From contig JANMDU010000122.1 of assembly GCA_031376455.1 (NCBI GenBank), positions 6,937 to 70,936 of the forward strand: DNA of 64,000 nt. The letters are read 5' to 3'. The notes under the pieces are model-generated. The model was not told where the DNA came from, searched no databases, and saw only the letters and a list, made by a program, of their open reading frames with translations. Shown piece after piece: positions 1 to 7,381 of this stretch (position 1 is its first letter; the number at the start of each line of letters is the position of its first letter). The stretch is from JANMDU01 sp031376455 (lineage in GTDB: Bacteria; Pseudomonadota; Gammaproteobacteria; Burkholderiales; Burkholderiaceae_C). The position numbers and the translations under genes are program-made.

Positions 1-444
1 TTTGACGAAGGTACGCATGATTTCGATATTCACAGCGATAGCACGAACGCTTTTGAGCACGCTGGAAAGCATAGCAACGCCTTGTTCTGTGAAGGCGTAA
101 GGCAAGTATTTAGCATTTGCACCACGCTCTGCCGCCAAACCCAAAGAACTCAAAACCTGTTTTGAATCAATAGCTTGCGCGTTTAAGGTCACAGTTTGTG
201 ACCTTAAAACAGCCATATCTTCGCGTTCTAGGCGAAACATGAAGTCAGCTGGGAAGCGCTCAAGATTGCGCTGCACGGCTTGGTTAAGAGCCTTCGTCTC
301 GACGCCATACAGAGAAGCCAGTTGTTGCGCTAACAAAACTCTCTGACCCCGAATCAAAAGCACTTGAGATTCGATAACCGAACCGATACTAGCAACCATT
401 TCGCTTTGCAACGACGCTTGAGGCTTGAGCGTACGACTAGCCAT
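1..444 (-). CDS. ORF6N domain protein (3' end outside window)
   Basis: Reading the minus strand from the ATG at 444 gives an open frame of 148 codons that runs off the window edge. The product begins MASRTLKPQASLQSEMVASI and contains IRGQRVLLAQQLASLYGVET, then NQAVQRNLERFPADFMFRL and AFTEQGVAMLSSVLKS. These segments are characteristic of the ORF6N domain (KilA-N related, probably DNA-binding) found in phage and chromosomal accessory genes. The start ATG overlaps the carA stop codon by one base (TGATG), which suggests translational coupling to carA. The position is odd because carB or a short spacer is normally expected downstream of carA. Function is unknown; a phage-derived or anti-phage regulator is possible. 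Confidence 0.82.
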   Translation of the reverse strand, partial: MASRTLKPQASLQSEMVASIGSVIESQVLLIRGQRVLLAQQLASLYGVETKALNQAVQRNLERFPADFMFRLEREDMAVLRSQTVTLNAQAIDSKQVLSSLGLAAERGANAKYLPYAFTEQGVAMLSSVLKSVRAIAVNIEIMRTFVK

Positions 445-1622
445 CACCGCTTCTCCATCAAAGCGATGAAGCGATCAAAAAGATAGCTGATGTCGTGCGG
501 CCCGGGCGATGCTTCGGGATGGCCTTGAAAGCAGAAGGCGGGTTTGTCGGTACGGGCTAGGCCTTGCAGCGTGTTGTCGAACAGGCTGATGTGTGTGGGG
601 CGCAAGTTCGCGGGGAGCGACTTTTCATCCACCGCGAAACCGTGGTTTTGGCTGGTGATGCTGACGCGGCCATTGTCGAGATCTTTGACCGGATGATTCG
701 CGCCGTGGTGGCCGAATTTCATTTTGAAAGTTTTCGCACCACTGGCCAGCGCCATGATTTGGTGACCTAGGCAAATGCCGAAGGTTGGCACGCCGGCTTC
801 GATGATGGAGCGCGTGGATCGAATAGCGTAGTCGCAGGGCTCTGGATCACCGGGGCCGTTGGATAGGAACACGCCGCTTGGCTTCATGGCGAGCACGTCT
901 TTGGCTGATGTTTGCGCAGGCACGACGGTGACTTGGCAGCCGCGCTGCGCGAGCATTCGTAGTATATTTTTCTTCACGCCATAGTCAAAAGCGACGACGT
1001 GAAATTTTGGCGAAGTTTGCTCGCCGTATCCCGTTTTGCCGTCTTCTTTAAACAGCTTCCATTCGGTCTCGGTGAAGGCGTATTGTTCGCTCACGCTGAC
1101 GACTTTGGCCAAATCTAAGCCCGCCATGGATGGCGCGGCCTTGGCTGTAGCAAGGGCTTTATCAACATGCGCTTGTGTGACTTCTTCGCCAGCCTTGAGC
1201 GCCACAATCGCGCCGTTTTGCGCGCCCTTGGTGCGCAGTAGCCGGGTTAGTTTGCGGGTGTCGATGCTGGCAATGGCCACGCAGTTCTCGGCAACGAGGT
1301 ATTGCGACAAAGTTTGCGTGCTGCGAAAGTTCGATTCGAGAGCTGGCAAATCTTTAATGATGAGGCCCGCAGCGAAGACCTTGCGCGACTCGACATCCTC
1401 GATGTTGATGCCGGTGTTACCAATGTGCGGATAGGTCAGCGTGACGATTTGCTGGCAGTAGCTGGGGTCGGTCAAGATTTCTTGGTAGCCCGTCATCGAG
1501 GTGTTAAACACCACCTCGCCAACCGTCGAGCCGGGAGCGCCGATGGATTCGCCAATCAAAATCGTGCCGTCTGCCAGAGCGAGGAGGGCGTGGGGATATT
1601 TGCCCTTGAGAGAGAAAAGCAC
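444..1622 (-). CDS. carA: Carbamoyl-phosphate synthase small subunit (glutaminase)
   Basis: CarA hydrolyses glutamine and channels ammonia to CarB to make carbamoyl phosphate for arginine and pyrimidines. The 392-residue length is normal. The N-terminal CPSase_sm domain (LADGTILIGESIGAPG, FNTSMTGYQEILTDPSYCQQ) is followed by a class I glutamine amidotransferase domain. That domain has nucleophile Cys284 in FGICLGHQ and the His368/Glu370 pair in FQGHPEASPGPHD. The start is a GTG at 1622, chosen because it gives the family-typical N terminus; there is no better ATG. It is separated from the upstream trmH-family gene by about 200 bases that probably hold its own promoter. The stop overlaps the next gene by one base. 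Confidence 0.97.
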   Translation of the reverse strand: MLFSLKGKYPHALLALADGTILIGESIGAPGSTVGEVVFNTSMTGYQEILTDPSYCQQIVTLTYPHIGNTGINIEDVESRKVFAAGLIIKDLPALESNFRSTQTLSQYLVAENCVAIASIDTRKLTRLLRTKGAQNGAIVALKAGEEVTQAHVDKALATAKAAPSMAGLDLAKVVSVSEQYAFTETEWKLFKEDGKTGYGEQTSPKFHVVAFDYGVKKNILRMLAQRGCQVTVVPAQTSAKDVLAMKPSGVFLSNGPGDPEPCDYAIRSTRSIIEAGVPTFGICLGHQIMALASGAKTFKMKFGHHGANHPVKDLDNGRVSITSQNHGFAVDEKSLPANLRPTHISLFDNTLQGLARTDKPAFCFQGHPEASPGPHDISYLFDRFIALMEKR

Positions 1623-1828
1623 TGGGTTAACTCCTACGAGTGTTATTCGTACGCCCAGTGCCGCAAGTCCACCCGTTTGCTGAAATTTTGCTTTACAAAT
1701 TTAGCGGGGAGAAGACGGTGCTCTTGAGGGGAAATGCTGATTTGCGCTAGGCAGTACGGGGTAATTATTAAGATGAGAGTATAGCTCAGAGGGGTATGCA
1801 AAAAATGCATGCGTCGATCAAAGCACGG

Positions 1829-2656
1829 TCAAGTCGCTCTGGCAGCAGCGCTTGCATGCAGGCAAATCGCTGCCGCAGCGGCCACGTTGAGCGACTCCTG
1901 ACCACCGGGCTGCGCGATGCGTACATGCGACTGCGCAAGCGATTCCAACTCTTGGCTCACGCCCTGGCCTTCGTGGCCAAAAATATAGGCAAAATCATGC
2001 AATTGCCGGCGTATATTCTGCGCAGAGTGCTCATTTTTTGATAGTGAATGCTGCGCTTGCAACACATGCAAAAACTCTCCTCGGTGGCTGCTTGTAACTG
2101 CCAGCGGATGCTTGAAATGCTGCAATTGCTCAATTGATGCCGCCTCCACAATCCGCAGCGAAAAATGCGCGCCCATGCCCGCACGCAACACCTTCGGACT
2201 CCACAGCGCCACTGTGCCGCTGAGCGCAATGATTTGCTCGTAGCCAAATGCTGCGGCGCTTCGCAAAATACTGCCTGCATTGCCCGGATCTTGCAAGCGA
2301 TCCAAGATCACGCTGCGTGCGGCGGGCTCAATCGGCACATCTTGCGGCAAAACCAACACCAAGCCGATGCCCGACGCTGATTCCAAACCGCTAATCTCGC
2401 GCATGAGTGCATCAGAAATCACTATCGATTTAGTAGCATTCCGCGCACATTCCATGCCGGCTAAATGCTGTTTTAGATCAGAAATCACAGCAATATCAGC
2501 TTTTAAACCCCTCGCCTGCGCCGCATCACACAAATGCTCGCCTTCAATCCACACACGGCCACTTTTTCGATACGACGCGCCATCTTGCGCCAACTTACGA
2601 AGCTCTTTGATGAGAGCGTTATCTCGCGAAGTGATGATTTCAGGTTTGCTGGTCAT
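1829..2656 (-). CDS. TrmH/SpoU-family RNA 2'-O-methyltransferase
   Basis: A SPOUT-class methylase that probably methylates a ribose in rRNA or tRNA using SAM. The N-terminal substrate-binding domain includes KSGRVWIEGEHLCDAA. The three SPOUT motifs are visible: LDRLQDPGNAGSILRSAAAFG (about 119-138), IFGHEGQGVSQEL (225-237) and IAQPGGQESLNVAAAAAI (247-264). The ATG at 2656 overlaps the rnhB stop in an ATGA. Two copies of dispersed element A lie inside the gene, encoding about residues 64-80 (HLAGMECARNATKSIV) and 204-222 (HSAQNIRRQL), both in frame and outside the SPOUT motifs. The exact RNA target cannot be told from sequence. Confidence 0.9.
   Translation of the reverse strand: MTSKPEIITSRDNALIKELRKLAQDGASYRKSGRVWIEGEHLCDAAQARGLKADIAVISDLKQHLAGMECARNATKSIVISDALMREISGLESASGIGLVLVLPQDVPIEPAARSVILDRLQDPGNAGSILRSAAAFGYEQIIALSGTVALWSPKVLRAGMGAHFSLRIVEAASIEQLQHFKHPLAVTSSHRGEFLHVLQAQHSLSKNEHSAQNIRRQLHDFAYIFGHEGQGVSQELESLAQSHVRIAQPGGQESLNVAAAAAICLHASAAARAT
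2001..2047 (-). repeat. Element A copy inside the TrmH-family gene (1)
   Basis: AATTGCCGGCGTATATTCTG, then CGCAGAGTGCTCATTTTTTG. Here the gene reads the element in its own sense direction (HSAQNIRRQL), unlike most coding copies. Confidence 0.85.
2421..2475 (+). repeat. Element A copy inside the TrmH-family gene (2)
   Basis: ACTATCGATTTAGTAGCATT, then CCGCGCACATTCCATGCCGG and CTAAATGC. Read antisense by the gene as HLAGMECARNATKSIV. Confidence 0.85.
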
Positions 2657-3384
2657 ACAGCACTCATAGCAATAGCCAAAGCAATCGCTTTTGCAACGGG
2701 CGCATAGCTCTTGCGATGCTCCGGCGTTGCGCCATACTTTTTCAATGCCGCCATGTGCTCGGCTGTGCCATAGCCTTTGTGTTGCTTAAAGCCGTATTGC
2801 GGATACAGCGCGTGCAACGCATCGCATTGGCGATCCCGCGTGACTTTGGCAATGATCGAGGCCGCACTGATCGATTTAACCAGCGCATCGCCGCCCACAA
2901 TCGCCTCAGCCAAAATATCAAGCTGTGGAATGTGATTGCCATCCACCAACACTTTCACAGGTTTGAGGCGCAGGCCGCTCACAGCACGCTGCATGGCCAG
3001 CATCGTGGCTTGCAAAATATTGAGCCGATCAATTTCTTCGACGCTCGCCTGCCCCACGCTGATGCAGAGCGCTTTGGCATGAATGTCGATAAACAGCTTT
3101 TCGCGTCGCAAGGCCGTGAGTTTTTTGGAGTCGTTCAAACCCGCAATCGGATTCAAATCATCCAAAATCACTGCAGCAGCCACCACATTGCCAGCCAATG
3201 GCCCACGCCCTGCTTCATCAACGCCTGCTATTAATCCCGGAGCATCCCACGCAAATTCCACTTGCACAACAGGCGTTTTCTTCTTGCGCACGGGCTTAGC
3301 ATCCGAGCGCTTCTTGCGCGCCTTGGGCACAGGCGGCAGGCTCAGAAGCTCGCTCTGCAGCGATGATTTAAGCGGGCGCGGCAT
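2653..3384 (-). CDS. rnhB: Ribonuclease HII
   Basis: RNase HII cleaves the RNA strand of RNA-DNA hybrids and removes misincorporated ribonucleotides. The signature GVDEAGRGPLAG carries the Asp-Glu metal ligands, and SISAASIIAKVTRD is the second conserved block. The ATG at 3384 was chosen over an upstream in-frame start at 3567, because the extra 61 residues are an artefact of reading through lpxB. With this start the product is 243 residues, with a basic N-terminal extension (KARKKRSDAKPVRKKK) longer than in most RNase HII. It overlaps the lpxB end by 17 bases and the methylase start by 4. Being in this operon after lpxB is the usual proteobacterial arrangement. Confidence 0.95.
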   Translation of the reverse strand: MPRPLKSSLQSELLSLPPVPKARKKRSDAKPVRKKKTPVVQVEFAWDAPGLIAGVDEAGRGPLAGNVVAAAVILDDLNPIAGLNDSKKLTALRREKLFIDIHAKALCISVGQASVEEIDRLNILQATMLAMQRAVSGLRLKPVKVLVDGNHIPQLDILAEAIVGGDALVKSISAASIIAKVTRDRQCDALHALYPQYGFKQHKGYGTAEHMAALKKYGATPEHRKSYAPVAKAIALAIAMSAV

Positions 3385-4510
3385 GAGCAAGCACCGATGC
3401 AATGGCATGAGCTGAGAGATGCGGCGTATCGCGCAGCAGCTCTTGATGCAAGGCTGCAAAGCGCTGCTGCACAGCACGCATTCTCTCTGGAGAATCAAGC
3501 CAAGCCAGCAGAGCCTGGGACAAAGCTTGCGGCGTGGCGGCATCTTGCAGCAATTCAGGAACAACAAACTCGCCGCACAAAATATTGGGCAGCCCCACCC
3601 AAGGCTGCATCTGTTTGCGCCGCATGATCAGCCAGCTAAGCCAATGCATGTTGTAAGCGATCACCATCGGGCGCTTGAATAAGGCAGCCTCCAAAGTCGC
3701 AGTGCCGCTGGCTACGAGCGCCACATCGCAGGCCGCAAGAGCAACATGCGATTGACCACTCAGGAATTGCACATCGGTCAACACATGCGATTCGCGCGCT
3801 GCTTGGCTGATCTTCGCTTTAAGTGATGGAATACAAGGCACTATGAATTTAATAGCACTTCGCGCAGACTTTATGCCGGCTACCACCGCAAAATACCTTG
3901 AAATTAGATATTTGATCTCATCTTCTCTGCTGCCCGGCAGCAGCGCGATCACCACATCATCGGCAGACAAGCCAAGCTTCTCGCGGGCAGCATTTTTATC
4001 AGGCTGCATCGGTATCACAGGCGCGAGCGGATGCCCCACATAACTGGCAGCAATGCCTGCATCATCGTAGAGCTTTTTTTCAAACGGGAAAATGCAGAGC
4101 ACATGATCGACCGCAGCGCGCATTTTCTCGATACGCTTAGGCCGCCAGGCCCAGATACTCGGGCTCACGAAGTGCGCCGTGCGGATGCCGGCAGCTTTCA
4201 AATCACGCTCCAGATCGAGATTGAAATCTGGCGCATCAATACCTATGAAAATGTCAGGCTTGTCAGAGATCAATCGCACTTTGAGTTCGTTGCGAATTTT
4301 AATCAGACCACGGTAGTGCCTGAGCACTTCAACATAGCCGCGCACCGCCAATTTCTCGCTCGGCCACCAAGCCTGCATACCGCGCTGCTGCATTTGCGCG
4401 CCGCCGATACCCACAAACTGAGCCTCAGGCCACCGCGCTTTCAAGCCATCTAGCAACAGGCCTCCCAACAAATCACCTGAAGCTTCCCCGGCAACCAGAG
4501 CAATACGCAT
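3368..4510 (-). CDS. lpxB: Lipid-A-disaccharide synthase
   Basis: LpxB (GT19) joins UDP-diacylglucosamine and lipid X to form the lipid A disaccharide at the inner membrane. Motifs seen: VAGEASGDLLGG at the N terminus, SPSIWAWRPKR (117-126), LLPGSREDEI (190-199) and an ATLEAALFKRPMVIAYN block near the C terminus. Length 380 is normal. It lies 12 bases downstream of lpxA. A copy of element A (3840-3895) is embedded in frame and encodes about residues 207-223 (VVAGIKSARSAIKFIV), in the linker region between the two Rossmann halves. The protein otherwise looks intact. Confidence 0.97.
   Translation of the reverse strand: MRIALVAGEASGDLLGGLLLDGLKARWPEAQFVGIGGAQMQQRGMQAWWPSEKLAVRGYVEVLRHYRGLIKIRNELKVRLISDKPDIFIGIDAPDFNLDLERDLKAAGIRTAHFVSPSIWAWRPKRIEKMRAAVDHVLCIFPFEKKLYDDAGIAASYVGHPLAPVIPMQPDKNAAREKLGLSADDVVIALLPGSREDEIKYLISRYFAVVAGIKSARSAIKFIVPCIPSLKAKISQAARESHVLTDVQFLSGQSHVALAACDVALVASGTATLEAALFKRPMVIAYNMHWLSWLIMRRKQMQPWVGLPNILCGEFVVPELLQDAATPQALSQALLAWLDSPERMRAVQQRFAALHQELLRDTPHLSAHAIASVLAHAAPA
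3840..3895 (+). repeat. Element A copy inside lpxB
   Basis: ACTATGAATTTAATAGCACT, then TCGCGCAGACTTTATGCCGG and CTACC. Read antisense by lpxB as AGIKSARSAIKFIV. Confidence 0.85.
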
Positions 4511-4522
4511 AGCGAAATTTGC

Positions 4523-5329
4523 TCAGCGAACAATGCCGCGCGTGGCGCTGCTCAAGAAATCCAGCATCGTCTGCACATCGGACGCAGCTTCCGGCTCCGC
4601 AGCGCTCAAACTTGCAATCTGAATTTTGGCTGCATCCAGCGTCAAATCGTCGCGATACAAAGCCTTGTGCATTTTCTTGATCGCATCAAGCCGAGCCGAG
4701 CTGAAATCACGGCGCTTCAAGCCCACCAAATTCACAGCACGCACAGCCAGAGGATGCCCCTCGACAGTGAGATACGGCGGCACATCTTGCGAGACATGGC
4801 TTTGAAAACCAATCATCGCGTGTGCGCCCACATGCACGAACTGATGAATGCCTGATAAGCCCCCAATCACCGCCCAATCACCAATGTGTACATGACCAGC
4901 CAGCGTGGCCTGATTGGCCATGATGGTGTGGCTGCCCACTTTGCAATCGTGTGCGATATGCACATAGGCCATAAACCAATTGTCCGAGCCAATGCGCGTG
5001 ATGCCCTCTTCTTTGTGTGAGCCGCTGTTGAACGTGCAAAACTCTCGGATCGTGTTTCGATCGCCAATGATCAGCTGAGTCGGGAAATCAGCATGCTGCT
5101 TGGCATGCGCAGTATCTTGCGACATCGCGCCAATCGAGCTGAATTGGTAAAAGCGATTGTCCTGCCCTATCGTGGTGTGTCCCTCAATCACGCAATGCGG
5201 CCCGATCACACTGCCTGCGCCGATATGCACATGAGGCCCAATTAGGCTGTAAGCGCCCACCTCCACTGAGCTATCGAGCTCAGCGCCTGCGCTAACAATA
5301 GCCGTTGGATGAATCCGCTGCTGGTTCAT
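4523..5329 (-). CDS. lpxA: UDP-N-acetylglucosamine acyltransferase
   Basis: LpxA catalyses the first step of lipid A synthesis, transferring an R-3-hydroxyacyl chain from ACP to UDP-GlcNAc. The N-terminal two thirds show left-handed beta-helix hexapeptide repeats (for example VGAYSLIGPHVHIGAGSVIG). The catalytic histidine is probably His127 in YVHIAHDCKVG. A C-terminal alpha-helical domain (AVNLVGLKRRDFSSARLDAI) follows. Length 268 fits. It is located between fabZ and lpxB in the classic lpxD-fabZ-lpxA-lpxB order. Confidence 0.97.
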   Translation of the reverse strand: MNQQRIHPTAIVSAGAELDSSVEVGAYSLIGPHVHIGAGSVIGPHCVIEGHTTIGQDNRFYQFSSIGAMSQDTAHAKQHADFPTQLIIGDRNTIREFCTFNSGSHKEEGITRIGSDNWFMAYVHIAHDCKVGSHTIMANQATLAGHVHIGDWAVIGGLSGIHQFVHVGAHAMIGFQSHVSQDVPPYLTVEGHPLAVRAVNLVGLKRRDFSSARLDAIKKMHKALYRDDLTLDAAKIQIASLSAAEPEAASDVQTMLDFLSSATRGIVR

Positions 5330-5348
5330 GCATCATCTTTCAAAGCGC

Positions 5349-5786
5349 TCAAACCTTGCGCATCGTACACATCAAATCCGCCTGCACAGCCAGCTCATCG
5401 CCCACATAGCCTGCGCAGTTGAATTTATAAATGCCTGCCTTGCTCCGCTCAATCTTAGAGTGCAGGATCAGTTGGTCGCCGGGCTCTACAGGGCGTTTGA
5501 AACGGGCATTGTCGATGCCCACAAAATACACCACCATGTTGGGCTCGACGGCTGCTCCCATTGCATCAAAGGCCAGCAAGGCCGAGACTTGCGCCAACGC
5601 CTCGAGCGTCAACACGCCCGGCATCACAGGGCGATGCGGAAAATGGCCGGGGAAAAAAGGTTCATTGATCGAAACGTTTTTCAAGCCCTTGATTGAGACA
5701 CCCTTTTCAATCTCCAACACACGATCCACCAATAAAAATGGATAGCGATGTGGCAGTTTTTCTAGGATTTGGTGAATGTCCATCAT
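5349..5786 (-). CDS. fabZ: 3-hydroxyacyl-ACP dehydratase FabZ
   Basis: FabZ dehydrates 3-hydroxyacyl-ACP in fatty acid elongation. It competes with LpxA for 3-hydroxymyristoyl-ACP, which explains the shared operon. The hot-dog fold signature is complete: HRYPFLLVDRVLEIEKG near the N terminus, catalytic His48 in FFPGHFPHRPVMPG and Glu62 in LTLEALAQ. Length 145 is typical. There are about 40 bases between it and lpxD, and about 20 to lpxA. Confidence 0.97.
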   Translation of the reverse strand: MMDIHQILEKLPHRYPFLLVDRVLEIEKGVSIKGLKNVSINEPFFPGHFPHRPVMPGVLTLEALAQVSALLAFDAMGAAVEPNMVVYFVGIDNARFKRPVEPGDQLILHSKIERSKAGIYKFNCAGYVGDELAVQADLMCTMRKV

Positions 5787-5826
5787 GGGATGAGTCTCTT
5801 TTTAATTCAGGTAGAACTCTTGCATC

Positions 5827-6813
5827 TTAGGTCAAGCGTTTTTCTAAGCTGCGGATGCGTTCGCGCAGCTTATGCAATTGTCGCAGCGTCACGGCGTTTT
5901 TCTCCCAATCGGCATTTTTATCAACCGGGAAAAAGCCAGTGTAGAGCCCGGGCTCTGTGATCGAGCGCGTCACCGTAGTAGACACTGAGACATTTACATG
6001 ATCCGCAATGCTCAAGTGCCCCAAGATAGATGCCGCGCCACCAATCGTGCAATACGCGCCAATGATCGCGCTACCCGCCACGCCTGCGTTACCAGCAATT
6101 GCCGTGTGTTTACCGATTCGCACGTTGTGGCCGATTTGAATGAGGTTATCGAGCTTGACGCCATCTTCGATCACTGTGTCGTCCAGCGCGCCACGGTCAA
6201 TGCATGTGTTGGCACCAATCTCCACATCATTGCCGATGCGTACAGCACCTAGTTGTTCAATTTTTTCCCAAGATTTGTCTGAGCGCGGGGCAAAACCGAA
6301 ACCATCTGCGCCGATGACAACACCGCTATGCAAAATGCAACGCTGGCCGATCTGGCAGCGCTCCCCAATTGTGACGCGCGCTGCAAGCTGCGTATGTGCA
6401 CCAATGCGCGCACCTGCGCCTACGAAGCAAAACGGCCCGATGGTGGCTGTGGGATCAATATACGCCGCCGCGTCGATCACGGCACTCGGGTGAATACCGG
6501 CGCTGAGTTGCGCTGAATGCTGCTTTTTCCACCATTGCGTGAGCTTAGCAAAATAGAGATACGGTGCGTCGGTTTCAATCCAAGCGCGGCCTTGGGCTAG
6601 CCAATTTTGCAATTCATTCGCAGCTTGCGGCGTGAGAATCACGCAGCTTGCTTTTGTCGTCTCTAGTTGCTGCGCAAATTTAGCATGACTCAGAAAACTG
6701 ATGCTGCCTGCCGTTGCAGTCGCAAGCGGAGCAACTGAATGGATGCCTAATGCTGCATCACCATGCAAGACACCGCCTAATGCATCAACTATTTGGGCTA
6801 GCGTGCATGTCAT
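5827..6813 (-). CDS. lpxD: UDP-3-O-(3-hydroxyacyl)glucosamine N-acyltransferase
   Basis: LpxD adds the second hydroxyacyl chain in lipid A synthesis. An N-terminal uridine-binding domain (to about residue 100) is followed by a left-handed beta-helix of hexapeptide repeats. The catalytic histidine is probably His229 in NLIQIGHNVRIGKHTAIAGN. The C-terminal helix (VTLRQLHKLRERIRSLEKRL) is where ACP docks in the family. Length 328 is slightly short of E. coli but normal for Burkholderiales. Confidence 0.96.
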   Translation of the reverse strand: MTCTLAQIVDALGGVLHGDAALGIHSVAPLATATAGSISFLSHAKFAQQLETTKASCVILTPQAANELQNWLAQGRAWIETDAPYLYFAKLTQWWKKQHSAQLSAGIHPSAVIDAAAYIDPTATIGPFCFVGAGARIGAHTQLAARVTIGERCQIGQRCILHSGVVIGADGFGFAPRSDKSWEKIEQLGAVRIGNDVEIGANTCIDRGALDDTVIEDGVKLDNLIQIGHNVRIGKHTAIAGNAGVAGSAIIGAYCTIGGAASILGHLSIADHVNVSVSTTVTRSITEPGLYTGFFPVDKNADWEKNAVTLRQLHKLRERIRSLEKRLT

Positions 6814-6850
6814 AAAAAGTCTTGGCGCGCCCTTTGCACCAAACCGCTCG

Positions 6851-7381
6851 TCAGCGTACGCCCGAAGCGTCCAACGCTTTGATCACACGATCCGTGATGT
6901 CATGCTTCGGGTTAAAGTAAACCGCTTCTTGCAAAATGACATCGTATTTTTCTGCCTCAGCCACTTGTTTAACAATGCGGTTCGCCCGCTCTAAAACGCC
7001 TTGGAGCTCTTCATTTTTTCGGTTGTTCAGATCTTCCTGAAATTCGCGGCGCTTGCGCTGAAAATCACGGTCTTGATCCACCAAAGTACGCTGACGCGTG
7101 TTGCGCTGGGTTTCTGACAAAGTGGGCGCGTCTTTTTCAAATTTTTCTGTCGCGACGCGCAAAGTCTCGCCGACTGCCACGAGATCACGCTCACGTTTGG
7201 AGAATTCTGTCTCTAGCTTGGTTTGTGCAGATTTCGCCATCGTGGCTTCGCGAAAAATGCGATCCGTGTTGACAAAACCAACACGAAACTCTTGCGCATA
7301 AGCGGCAGCTGAGAACACGGTGGCCATCAAACAGCCAGCAGTCACTAAAAAATGGGATAGCTTGGATTTCATAACAAACAT
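6851..7381 (-). CDS. skp: Periplasmic chaperone Skp/OmpH
   Basis: Skp holds unfolded outer membrane proteins in the periplasm before delivery to BamA. A signal peptide is visible (LVTAGCLMATVFSAAAYAQ), followed by the GFVNTDRIFREA beta segment. A long charged helical tentacle region runs about 50-135 (KRERDLVAVGETLRVATEKF, QDRDFQRKRREFQEDLNNRK), and the protein ends YDVILQEAVYFNPKHDITDRVIKAL. The ATG at 7381 directly follows the bamA TAA; a second in-frame ATG at 7372 is equally possible. No clear Shine-Dalgarno is seen, consistent with coupling to bamA translation. Confidence 0.93.
   Translation of the reverse strand: MFVMKSKLSHFLVTAGCLMATVFSAAAYAQEFRVGFVNTDRIFREATMAKSAQTKLETEFSKRERDLVAVGETLRVATEKFEKDAPTLSETQRNTRQRTLVDQDRDFQRKRREFQEDLNNRKNEELQGVLERANRIVKQVAEAEKYDVILQEAVYFNPKHDITDRVIKALDASGVR

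Noticed and set aside
1623..1828. tRNA or small RNA gene between carA and the trmH-family gene
   Set aside because: No cloverleaf or clear promoter-terminator pair was found; it is treated as the carA leader.
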